From an uncultured Lachnospiraceae bacterium (GTDB taxonomy: Bacteria; Bacillota; Clostridia; Lachnospirales; Lachnospiraceae): a stretch of 64,000 nt of DNA. Positions within the stretch are counted from its first letter, which is position 1, and each line of letters starts with the position of its first letter. A program made the translations under genes and the position numbers. The notes beneath the pieces were generated by a model. The model did no database searches. It worked only from the letters and a program-made list of their open reading frames with translations, and was not told where the DNA came from. Positions 1 through 6,804 of the stretch are shown here, piece after piece. The stretch spans positions 1-64,000 of the forward strand of contig CACZBW010000004.1 of the NCBI GenBank assembly GCA_902779575.1, read 5' to 3'.

Positions 1-2
1 CA

Positions 3-101
3 AATCTGGTGGGCGAAGCCTTCATGCACCATGAAAAGCGGAAGGTAAACAAAGGAGCGTGCATCAGCTTCCGCGGCAAGCAATACGAGACGAAGGCCTA
101 A
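3..101 (+). pseudogene. 3' end of a DDE (Mu/rve-type) transposase, cut by the window edge
   Basis: An open frame runs in from the left edge and stops at TAA 99-101, giving 32 residues containing HHEKRKVNKGACISFRGKQ. This resembles the small beta-barrel that follows the catalytic core in Mu/IS481-type transposases (pattern REKRxVxKxGCIxFxGxxYE). In family members the chain normally continues past this point, so the stop directly after the motif suggests a truncated C-terminus. The 5' part lies outside the window, so intact versus broken cannot be settled. It borders phage-like genes. Confidence 0.5.
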
Positions 102-145
102 CTTTAGATAATCTGAATAAGCTTTCCTCTATTTAATAACATTTC

Positions 146-175
146 GACCTGAGTAATCAGGTCATTTTTTATTTT
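146..175 (+). terminator. Intrinsic terminator or attenuator before the phage-like gene
   Basis: A perfect 7-bp stem GACCTGA/TCAGGTC with a GTAA loop is followed by a T-rich run. It ends just before the AGGAGG of the next gene, so it would end transposase transcription or attenuate read-through into the structural gene. Confidence 0.6.
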
Positions 176-190
176 AGGAGGAAATAAATT

Positions 191-922
191 ATGCCCGAAC
201 TGAATAAAGCTAATCGACAGGTGTGCGATGTTGATATTAGATTCCTGGATACCATGAAGCCTTTCCTGTTCTTCGATACGGCGAATACTACCACTGTCGG
301 ACTGACTGGTGATTCCGTATACGCTATGAAGAAGGGTACTCGTGCCGTTGCGTTCCAGAACCCGATTGAGGGTTCTCTGACCATCGAAGCACAGGTAGTT
401 CCGTTTAAGTTCTATGCGATGCTGTCCGATGGTACAGTTGAAACTGACGCTGTTAAGGCAGTCAAGAAGACTATCACCGCTACTACGGCAGGATCTCTGT
501 CTATTCCTGGCGCACATGCCGGAACAGTGTATGTATTCGCAGAAGGTGATTACGGCGGAACTGAGATCGAAGGTACTTACGCTTCTGATACTTTTACCGC
601 TACCACAGCGGAAGATATCGCAGTGGGTGCAAAGTATGAAGTTGGTTATATCACCACTAAGACCACTGGCGTTAAGAGAGTATCCTTTAATGACAAGAAG
701 GTTCCGAAGGATTACTATATCACCATGTCCACTCTGGATAAGGATGAGGAAGGTACGCTGACTCCGTTCATTATCACGGCTTATAAGGCTACGGTTAACC
801 GTGACTTTGAAATGAGTTTCAATTCTGAAGGGGATCCTGCGAGCATGAGTATTTCTTTCTCGCTGTTAAGTAATAAGGATAACAACGTTCTGGATTTCAT
901 TGAAGATACTTCCGAGGATTAA
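191..922 (+). CDS. Phage structural protein, tail-tube-like
   Basis: 243 residues with a strong ribosome site (AGGAGG at 176-181). The composition is soluble and beta-rich (many T, V, G, S), without signal peptide or membrane segment. The N-terminal half reads as phage virion protein (acid-rich strands, FQNPIEGSLTIEAQ), the middle has a Thr/Ala-rich insert of the kind seen in immunoglobulin-like decorations, and the C-terminal part (TAYKATVNRDFEMSFNSEGD) ends like tail-tube subunits, where a last strand pair precedes an acidic tail. I recognise the style rather than a defined family. A major tail or other virion protein is the best guess. It is flanked by hairpins on both sides, so it is probably a monocistronic, highly expressed unit. 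Composition is more AT-rich than the chromosome to the right. Confidence 0.45.
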   Translation: MPELNKANRQVCDVDIRFLDTMKPFLFFDTANTTTVGLTGDSVYAMKKGTRAVAFQNPIEGSLTIEAQVVPFKFYAMLSDGTVETDAVKAVKKTITATTAGSLSIPGAHAGTVYVFAEGDYGGTEIEGTYASDTFTATTAEDIAVGAKYEVGYITTKTTGVKRVSFNDKKVPKDYYITMSTLDKDEEGTLTPFIITAYKATVNRDFEMSFNSEGDPASMSISFSLLSNKDNNVLDFIEDTSED

Positions 923-967
923 TTCATCAACTAAATGGTGTTATCACCGTTTCTTAATACTCAACTT

Positions 968-1004
968 GGGGATAAGTGTAAAAAGCTTATCCCCTATTTT
1001 TTTT
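968..1004 (+). terminator. Intrinsic terminator after the phage structural gene
   Basis: Perfect 9-bp stem GGGGATAAG/CTTATCCCC, 9-nt loop, then TATTTTTTTT. Confidence 0.85.
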
Positions 1005-1043
1005 GCATATATTTTTTACGAAATTTTTGTTGGAGCAGAAAGA

Positions 1044-1340
1044 ATGTTAAATCGGCAAGAACTAATAAATTATCGGCTTTTGCGTGGTGTTTCGCAAAAT
1101 GAGGTAGCCAAATATTCCGATATTTCGCAGACGCTTGTTGTTCTCTTAGAACAGGGTGAAAAGAGCGTTACAGAGTATAACCATAGGGAATATTGCAAAG
1201 GTGTAAATGCGGCTTATCAGGCAAAGAAAGAAAAACTGAAGAACGCACCGGAGAAAGTCGAGAAAGTAGAAAAGAAACCGCCGCTGAAAAAGATGGTACG
1301 GAAAAAGTCCACGCCAAAGAACAGCGAAGCGGAAGAATAA
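1044..1340 (+). CDS. Small helix-turn-helix protein with a basic tail
   Basis: 98 residues starting at ATG 1044 (GGAGCAGAAAG upstream). An in-frame start at 900 lies before the terminator at 968 and is not credible. Residues 1-40 look like an XRE-type helix-turn-helix (LINYRLLRGVSQNEVAKYSD, then SQTLVVLLEQGEKSV). The last 45 residues are Lys/Glu/Pro-rich and probably disordered. DNA binding is inferred, and the target is unknown. It heads a run of small unknown genes that ends at the terminator at 2913. Confidence 0.55.
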   Translation: MLNRQELINYRLLRGVSQNEVAKYSDISQTLVVLLEQGEKSVTEYNHREYCKGVNAAYQAKKEKLKNAPEKVEKVEKKPPLKKMVRKKSTPKNSEAEE

Positions 1341-1387
1341 AAAACCAGTTGGAGAGAGAGGAAAAGCTATGGAGAAAATTATAAATT

Positions 1388-2185
1388 ATGCAACAGAGTT
1401 TATTGAATCATTTTCCAGGGTGGTGGCAGGATCTTGCCCAACATCCAGAAAAATATTATTTGGTTCTGACGGATGACATGGATTCGTTCTATTCCTGTAG
1501 GTTTTTGCATAAGCGTTTCGGTGCGGAAATCGGCGGTTTTTACGAATTCGGAAAAGGTCTGTATCTTTCGGACAGAGCAAAAATAGAAGACAGAAAATTA
1601 ATATATGTGGATTGTTCCGTGGTTCGTGATGGCGAAATGTGTTTCGACAATCACAGAACTATTTTCACGAATCACATGGCAATCAATCCAAATTCGATTT
1701 TTGATAGAACAGACGAAAAAAATTATTTTAAAAAATATTGCGGAAGTACTTTGATGTTACTATATGCGCTTTATAAGGGTGATTTGTCAGATCTTGAAAA
1801 GGAAACCCTAATAGCCATCGATGGCTTTTATATCGGATGGTATCGGAACAACGGAGCGTTCAAGAACATAAATCAGTTCTGGTTAGATCTACTTGAACTT
1901 GACGAACTGATTCCAATTCTGGACAAGCGCAACATGAAGTATTTCATAAATCTGATTGGGAAATATCAGTTGAATGAAAAAATCTATATAGATAAGAACA
2001 AACTTTTCACGTTTGCGGATATCCTGCCCCACGATCATTTTTCTTTGGTCATGCCGACAGAAATGAAGTGGACAACAAAAAAGGACATCCAGAAGATTAC
2101 TGTGTCGAATAGATCAGTATTCACGGCAGCGGAAGTGTTTGATGGTAGTTATAGTGCGGATTTTATTAAGAGGATAGCACAATGA
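1388..2185 (+). CDS. DHH-like phosphoesterase of phage type
   Basis: 265 residues. Acidic motifs sit where DHH-superfamily phosphoesterases bind metal: VLTDDMDSFYS near residue 27, YVDCSV near residue 74, and CFDNHRT near residue 85, which resembles the DHH motif with N replacing the first H. The DHHA1 substrate domain is not evident. Family enzymes (RecJ, NrnA) hydrolyse single-stranded DNA, nanoRNA or cyclic dinucleotides. Here the substrate is unknown. The start has GGAG at 1371-1374, a rather long 13-nt spacing. An ATG at 1369 opens only a short frame. The stop overlaps the next start by ATGA, so the two are translationally coupled. Confidence 0.42.
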   Translation: MQQSLLNHFPGWWQDLAQHPEKYYLVLTDDMDSFYSCRFLHKRFGAEIGGFYEFGKGLYLSDRAKIEDRKLIYVDCSVVRDGEMCFDNHRTIFTNHMAINPNSIFDRTDEKNYFKKYCGSTLMLLYALYKGDLSDLEKETLIAIDGFYIGWYRNNGAFKNINQFWLDLLELDELIPILDKRNMKYFINLIGKYQLNEKIYIDKNKLFTFADILPHDHFSLVMPTEMKWTTKKDIQKITVSNRSVFTAAEVFDGSYSADFIKRIAQ

Positions 2186-2439
2186 ATAATTATCAGTTTA
2201 TGTATGGTCATAAGCTTGATGCAGAGGAAATCAGAAAGAAGTACCCCTTCTGTAATGTGAAGGTAAGCGAACGTATAGCGAAGTCTAAGATTTATACAAT
2301 TACGTTTGATGCACGGATGGCATATAGCTATCGGAGAAAAGGCTATAACGTGATTGTGTGGGGTGGGATTTATCGAGGTGTGACGGTTTTTGTATTCAGA
2401 AAACGCCGCATAAGTATGCGTTCGCTGCCCTTCAGATAA
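2182..2439 (+). CDS. Unknown small protein of the mobile region
   Basis: 85 residues, overlapping the end of the DHH-like gene by four bases (ATGA), which implies coupled translation. It is basic (RKRRISMRSLPFR at the C-terminus) with no membrane segment or known motif. The middle has alternating hydrophobic residues (YNVIVWGGIYRGVTVFVF), suggesting beta strands. No family recognised. Confidence 0.55.
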   Translation: MNNYQFMYGHKLDAEEIRKKYPFCNVKVSERIAKSKIYTITFDARMAYSYRRKGYNVIVWGGIYRGVTVFVFRKRRISMRSLPFR

Positions 2440-2469
2440 TGGGGAATAAAAGATAGAGGTAAGACTATT

Positions 2470-2904
2470 ATGAGACAATATGAGGTAGTAAAAATTGGAG
2501 ATCGGCACGAAATTGACGGCGAATTCTTCAGCCAGGATGTAATTGAGATTTATCCGCTTGACTCGTTCCGGTTTGATTCGGACATGGCTGAAGAAATTTA
2601 CACTTATATTAAGGGTGTCGATGAGGATCTGACAGGCGCATTTCCGATTCTTGAATTTGAGGATGGGGATTATATTAGATGTGTTGCGGTTCTGGGGATC
2701 ATCGGCAAAAAGAACGATTTTAAACAAGATGTTATGTTGTCCATAGATCCAGAAGTAACCAGAATTGCGGATGATTACTGCAAGGATTGTTACTACAGTG
2801 CTGTTTCGAACGTGGCGCAATGGTCACGGCTTATGCAGATCTGTGAGGATAATCATCTTCTGGAAAAAGTGGTGGATTTTGTAAATATGGAACTTGCGGA
2901 ATAA
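2470..2904 (+). CDS. Unknown acidic protein of the mobile region
   Basis: 144 residues, strongly acidic (many D and E), 30 nt after the preceding gene. AGATAGAGGT upstream serves as ribosome site. There is no signal peptide, membrane segment or catalytic motif I recognise. A paired-cysteine segment (DDYCKDCYYS) lies around residue 103, possibly a metal or structural site. It ends the small-gene run, with a terminator starting 9 nt downstream. Confidence 0.55.
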   Translation: MRQYEVVKIGDRHEIDGEFFSQDVIEIYPLDSFRFDSDMAEEIYTYIKGVDEDLTGAFPILEFEDGDYIRCVAVLGIIGKKNDFKQDVMLSIDPEVTRIADDYCKDCYYSAVSNVAQWSRLMQICEDNHLLEKVVDFVNMELAE

Positions 2905-2912
2905 ATGATATG

Positions 2913-2961
2913 CCGTGATAGCATCAAGTAAACGTTGTGATACTGTCACGGATATTTTTTT
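2913..2961 (+). terminator. Intrinsic terminator ending the small-gene run
   Basis: 14-nt arms (2913-2926 and 2938-2951) pair with one mismatch and one G-U pair and are followed by a run of Ts. Confidence 0.75.
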
Positions 2962-3011
2962 GAAAGTGTAGTTATATGTGAAGTATATTATAATAAGGTA
3001 GGGATACAAGA

Positions 3012-3302
3012 ATGGGAAAAGAGTATGAAGAAATGACAAAAGACGAACTGATTCAGAGTTGCAAGGAAAAGGATTGCACCATCAGAGAATGTATGAAGCA
3101 GATAGAAAGGGTTGATAGTCCTATTCTCAGTAAAAGTGATATAATGCGGCTATATAACTGTGAAAGTAATAAGGCACTCAGGATCTTGAAACTTCTCTTC
3201 CAGATGGGGAAGGGGAACAAGGTTGGAAAAGAATATTATGTAACTCGTGAAAATCATAATGAGTTCATGTACAATTTCCAGGGAAAAGAAATATTTGTGT
3301 GA
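3012..3302 (+). CDS. Excisionase-like winged-helix protein
   Basis: 96 residues. The N-terminal 35 residues are charged and probably helical (EMTKDELIQSCKEKDCTIRE). The C-terminal half has the pattern of MerR/Xis-type winged helices: a helix-turn-helix (SKSDIMRLYNCESNKALRIL), then a wing with GKEYYVTRENHNEFM, matching the usual 'G-x-x-Y-x-V-x-R-x-x-x-x-x-F' tail. Family members direct excision or act as small regulators. No integrase is visible beside it. It is the last AT-rich gene before chromosomal sequence, so it may mark the right end of the element. Confidence 0.5.
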   Translation: MGKEYEEMTKDELIQSCKEKDCTIRECMKQIERVDSPILSKSDIMRLYNCESNKALRILKLLFQMGKGNKVGKEYYVTRENHNEFMYNFQGKEIFV

Positions 3303-3453
3303 CTTTTGAATACTATTAGAAACATCAAACTATCACCTAAAACTATCACTTTTCATATTTTTTATGTCTAAGAATGGCTTAAAATAAGGATTCTTAGAAT
3401 ATAATATTAAAATCGTCAATTACAATAAGTAATATAGAAACAGAAATATCCGG

Positions 3454-3498
3454 CAGCTGTCCGGCCAGGTCATCGTACCTGCCGGGCAGCTGTTTTTT
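3454..3498 (+). terminator. Intrinsic terminator at the junction
   Basis: Arms 3454-3470 and 3477-3492 pair over CAGCTG and the ACCT end with a small bulge, followed by TTTTTT. Confidence 0.7.
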
Positions 3499-3506
3499 GA
3501 TCCCCT

Positions 3507-3544
3507 CCCTTTTTCTCACAGCCTGCGGTGAGAAAAGGGTTTTT
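3507..3544. terminator. Probable bidirectional terminator hairpin
   Basis: CCCTTTTTCTCAC (3507-3519) pairs with GTGAGAAAAGGG (3528-3539) and is followed by TTTTT. The A/T-rich stem base would give a T run on either strand. Confidence 0.6.
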
Positions 3545-3829
3545 GCATCAGCGTATGATGAATCCTCTCGGCCTGTTGTGGCTGAATTATAGCCGGTAAA
3601 TTATTCTGTCTTTTTTCGTTTCTTTTATTCTGTAGAATCATCAAATTTTTTGTGGTAAGATTGCTTTGTGTTTATATGTGATTGCAGTGCCAAAAGCCGG
3701 GCCGGAAAAACGATTTTACAGACCTTATTTTTGGCGGGCAAATCTTTCTATTTGTGATGATCAATCAATTATTCCGGTTTTTCCGGTATACTGTCTGCTT
3801 TTTGAAATCCGGTTTTCGTGCATTGTTTT

Positions 3830-3895
3830 GGGACCGGGTTTTGGAAGAACGTTTCTGAACGCCGGTCCTGAAGTTCCCGGGACCGGGTTCCGGAA
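3830..3895. promoter_or_regulatory. Iterated GGACCGG motif upstream of the T7SS locus
   Basis: A 17-nt direct repeat (GGGACCGGGTTTTGGAA at 3830 and GGGACCGGGTTCCGGAA at 3879, two mismatches) lies 49 nt apart. A reversed copy, CCGGTCC, sits at 3862-3868 and can pair with 3880-3886. The last copy ends 18 nt before the first T7SS start codon. Repeated, alternately oriented copies suggest a regulator site or a leader hairpin, which is inference. Confidence 0.35.
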
Positions 3896-3913
3896 TATAC
3901 ATCCGGGGGCTGT

Positions 3914-4429
3914 ATGGAGGATTTTATTTATCTGATCGGGAGGAAAGCCGCTGATAAGGTCTGGCTTGATATCGTCATGGATGATATTCTGGTCGAATCT
4001 CTGCTGATCTATACAATGCTGCAGGTCTGCTGTGCGTTCGGTCTGCACGGCATATTCGCCAAGCTGAACGGGAAAAAGAGCTGGGCGGTCGTGCCGGCTG
4101 CAGGCGTTGCCTATCTGGGGGACCTGTGCGGATGCAGACTGGCCGGATCTGTGATCGCACTGTGCAAGATCGCTGCCCTTGTGGCGGCAGAAGCGACAGT
4201 AAGAGTATATACCATCCCGCTTTTCGATCCGGATGTCCTTGCCTTTCACTGCGGAGTCACCTGCATTCTGCTGGCTGCGCTCCTGCTGGTGCGGACGATC
4301 GCCGGCTGTTTTCTGTACCGGAAACTGATCCGGAAGTTCGGGGTGGAGAGATGGTGGATGCTTTTCTTCCTGCTCGAACCGAACCTGACAACATTGTTCT
4401 TTGGCTTAAATCCGAATATCCGCGGATAA
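3914..4429 (+). CDS. Polytopic membrane protein heading the T7SS locus
   Basis: 171 residues. Hydrophobic stretches near residues 35-50, 60-75, 80-95, 112-135 and 146-165 suggest about four membrane spans, with basic loops (RKLIRKFGVERWW). The start has GGGGG at 3904-3909. I do not recognise a family. The C-terminal LLEPNLTTLFFGLNPNIRG resembles small multi-span proteins found with signal-peptidase-like or secretion genes, but that is weak. It is 19 nt from the VWA-FHA gene in the same direction, so it is a likely component or accessory of the secretion apparatus. It does not look like EsaA, EssA or EssB. Confidence 0.6.
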   Translation: MEDFIYLIGRKAADKVWLDIVMDDILVESLLIYTMLQVCCAFGLHGIFAKLNGKKSWAVVPAAGVAYLGDLCGCRLAGSVIALCKIAALVAAEATVRVYTIPLFDPDVLAFHCGVTCILLAALLLVRTIAGCFLYRKLIRKFGVERWWMLFFLLEPNLTTLFFGLNPNIRG

Positions 4430-4448
4430 GCCGCAGGGGATATATGAT

Positions 4449-6185
4449 ATGAAACATGAACTGGTACGGATTATCCGGATCACACTGATCTGCGCCGCGG
4501 CTGTGATGATCTTCACGGCAGGAGCCGCGGCTTCAGATTCGAATAACGAAGCAGCATTTGAGATGGAAGAAGCACGCAGGCTGGACGAGAAGACAGCAGG
4601 CCGTGCGGCGGATATAAGTGAAGTAAGCCTGATGCCCGATCAGATGATCTGGTATGTCCGCGGGATGCGCGGAAAGCTGCAGGATGTCAGCCTGTATACG
4701 GATATGGAGAAGGCAGAAGTATCTGAGTACGGCATGCTTGGCGAGGAGGGCGGTCCGGCTCCGAAGACGCTGATCCTTCTGGATAATTCGAATTCCGTGG
4801 CGCATTCATTCTCCGACGGACCCGAACGGATCCGTTCGATCCTGACCCGTCTGATCTGGAACCATCAGAGCGGCGAAAGATTTGCCATCCGGACCTTCAG
4901 CAAAACCACGGAAACAGTCCTGGATTTTACGGATAATTATGATCAGCTGCGGCTGGCTCTGGAACAGATCCCTTACCAGGATCAGTACACCTATCTCAGA
5001 AATGTCCTCTATGAACAGATTTATGAGCTGATGCAGGACGGGGAGGATGCCTATAAGCGGATCATCCTCGTTTCCGACGGCACGGATGACAGCCGGCTTG
5101 GGGTGACATACGGGGAACTGACGGATCTGCTGAACAGTGAGAACTATTTCCTTCCGATTTATACGGTTGCGCCGGCTTATCTCCCGGCGGAAAGCGAGCT
5201 TGATAAAGTGTTCGCCCTGTCGAGGCTGACAGATACGCCCTACTATTATCTGCCGGAATATGACACCCCCACGGATGTGGCGGACGGGATTGTAGCGGAC
5301 GGACATAAGATTGCGTATTTCAGGATACCGGTTCCGGCGGAGCAGCGTACCGGAGAATTCCGGGGATTCACCCTGGAAACAAAAACTTCAGAGGGGAGTT
5401 ATACTCTGGAGCATACGCTGCTGATGCCGGCTGCTTCGGCGGAGGATATCGCGCAGGTTCAGTCACAGAAAGTCCTGAAGGCCGAGGCGGAGTCGGAAGC
5501 GGAAAAAGCGCTCCGGCAGGAACTGGATGCGATGCAGGACCGCATTGACCTGCTTGAGCGGGCAGCAGAAGAAAAAGAAAGCGAGACCCTGAACACGAAA
5601 ACAGAGGAACCCGTTCCGGAGCCTTCGGGCGCCGTCCGGGAGACAGAGGAAGATATCTACGGATTCCCGAGTGATGTCATGGAAGAGTTCCTTTCTGAAA
5701 ACAGGGAATACTTTTTCTTCCGCAGCATCCGCAGCGTGATCTGGGCGGCAGCGGGCATCATGATGCTCATGCTGATCGGGTATCTGGTCTACGGAGACCG
5801 GACCCGGAAGAACCGGAGAGCGTTTGAGGAACTGGCGGATGAGACAGACCGGGAAGCGGTGAAGCCTGACCTGTCAAGAAAACTGACAAAGCGCGTGGTT
5901 CTCTATGATCCCGGGCAGCCGGGGGTCAGCTATGGGATTGAGATCGGTCAGGATCAGACCATCGGACGTTCCCGTACGCGCTGTGATATTGCATTTCCGA
6001 CGGACCGCTTTATGGCGGGAAGACAGGCGCGGATCTTCTTCCGTGACGGGAAGGTTTTTATTGAAAACCTGGATTCGGGCAATACAGTTGAGCTGGATGA
6101 CCGGTCCGTTAAGGATACGGCGGAGCTTAAAAATGGTTCCAGACTGACTCTGGGCAGTACGGAATTGAGAGTGCAGTATGAATGA
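4449..6185 (+). CDS. Membrane-anchored VWA-FHA protein of the T7SS locus
   Basis: 578 residues. A signal peptide or anchor (residues 5-28) is followed by an extracytoplasmic von Willebrand A domain from about residue 105 with a complete MIDAS start (LLDNSNS, DxSxS) and LVSDGTDD near residue 217. A Glu/Ala coiled coil spans about 330-375, one membrane span lies near 427-448 (WAAAGIMMLMLIGYLVYG), and a cytoplasmic FHA domain occupies residues 480-578 (IGRSRTRCDI is the phosphothreonine-binding loop). FHA domains read Ser/Thr phosphorylation; VWA domains bind metal-dependent partners. The gene overlaps the next FHA gene by 8 nt. I infer a scaffold linking outside contacts to cytoplasmic assembly of the EssC machine. 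Confidence 0.75.
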   Translation: MKHELVRIIRITLICAAAVMIFTAGAAASDSNNEAAFEMEEARRLDEKTAGRAADISEVSLMPDQMIWYVRGMRGKLQDVSLYTDMEKAEVSEYGMLGEEGGPAPKTLILLDNSNSVAHSFSDGPERIRSILTRLIWNHQSGERFAIRTFSKTTETVLDFTDNYDQLRLALEQIPYQDQYTYLRNVLYEQIYELMQDGEDAYKRIILVSDGTDDSRLGVTYGELTDLLNSENYFLPIYTVAPAYLPAESELDKVFALSRLTDTPYYYLPEYDTPTDVADGIVADGHKIAYFRIPVPAEQRTGEFRGFTLETKTSEGSYTLEHTLLMPAASAEDIAQVQSQKVLKAEAESEAEKALRQELDAMQDRIDLLERAAEEKESETLNTKTEEPVPEPSGAVRETEEDIYGFPSDVMEEFLSENREYFFFRSIRSVIWAAAGIMMLMLIGYLVYGDRTRKNRRAFEELADETDREAVKPDLSRKLTKRVVLYDPGQPGVSYGIEIGQDQTIGRSRTRCDIAFPTDRFMAGRQARIFFRDGKVFIENLDSGNTVELDDRSVKDTAELKNGSRLTLGSTELRVQYE

Positions 6186-6768
6186 ATATCTGAATGAAGT
6201 GCTGCGCGATCCCAGTACCCTGGTGATGGCGGCGATCCTGCTGATTCTGCTGATCATGGTGGTCGTGCTGCACAGAAAACGGAAAAAACGGGAGTTTATC
6301 TATGAGATAAGCGCCAGAGACCAGCAGCTGGCAGAGCTGGACGCACGACTTGCCAATCCTGAGTACATCGACAGGACCGGCCCCGGTACGGTAAAGCGTT
6401 ATCCCTATGAAACGACTTATTTCAGCGAAGCACTTGCACAAAGGCAGTTCAGCGCTAATTTCATCGGCATTCTGGTGGAGACGGAGATGCGCCGTGAAAG
6501 ATTTTTTACGGACATTTCTGCGCCGATCGAAGTCGGACGTGATTCTTCCTGCGCGATCACACTCTCAGACATCAAGCTTGCTCCGCGGCAGTTTGTGCTG
6601 GAGATGAACGGGGACAGGGTCGGGATCCGGAATCTGGCGCCGGACAGGACGATGGTCCTGGAACGGGGGGATATGTATCACCGGGTCCGGGATAAGGCAG
6701 TTATGCTGGAGGACGGAGATGTTATCCGTGTGGGCAAGAGCAGAATCGCCATATCCTTTGCACGGTAA
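6178..6768 (+). CDS. Single-span FHA-domain membrane protein of the T7SS locus
   Basis: 196 residues. A short N-terminal tail is followed by one membrane helix (residues 13-33, MAAILLILLIMVVVLH) and a basic stop-transfer RKRKKR, which puts the rest inside the cell. Residues 105-196 form an FHA domain with VGRDSSCAI as the phosphopeptide loop and NLAPDRTMV and GDVIRVGKSRIAI as later strands. It overlaps the VWA-FHA gene, and the EssC gene starts 36 nt downstream. It probably acts as a second phosphothreonine-reading scaffold. No kinase gene is present in the window to phosphorylate a partner. Confidence 0.72.
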   Translation: MNEYLNEVLRDPSTLVMAAILLILLIMVVVLHRKRKKREFIYEISARDQQLAELDARLANPEYIDRTGPGTVKRYPYETTYFSEALAQRQFSANFIGILVETEMRRERFFTDISAPIEVGRDSSCAITLSDIKLAPRQFVLEMNGDRVGIRNLAPDRTMVLERGDMYHRVRDKAVMLEDGDVIRVGKSRIAISFAR

Positions 6769-6804
6769 AAGGGTCATAAACCGTAACGGTAAGGAAGTTT
6801 CCAT

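Larger units (their letters stand above)
3303..3913. other. Gene-free junction between mobile region and T7SS locus
   Basis: No convincing gene. The left third is very AT-rich like the mobile region, and the right half is GC-rich like the chromosome, so the element boundary probably lies around 3400-3550. It contains two hairpin terminators and a repeated GGACCGG motif (separate entries). An 89-codon frame at 3666-3935 lacks a ribosome site and runs into the first T7SS gene, so it is not listed. Confidence 0.6.

Noticed and set aside
900..1043. N-terminal extension of the HTH gene
   Set aside because: The extension contains the terminator hairpin at 968-1004; ATG 1044 has a better ribosome site.
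3666..3935. 89-codon open frame before the T7SS locus
   Set aside because: No ribosome site, runs over the first T7SS start, and has no protein-like features.
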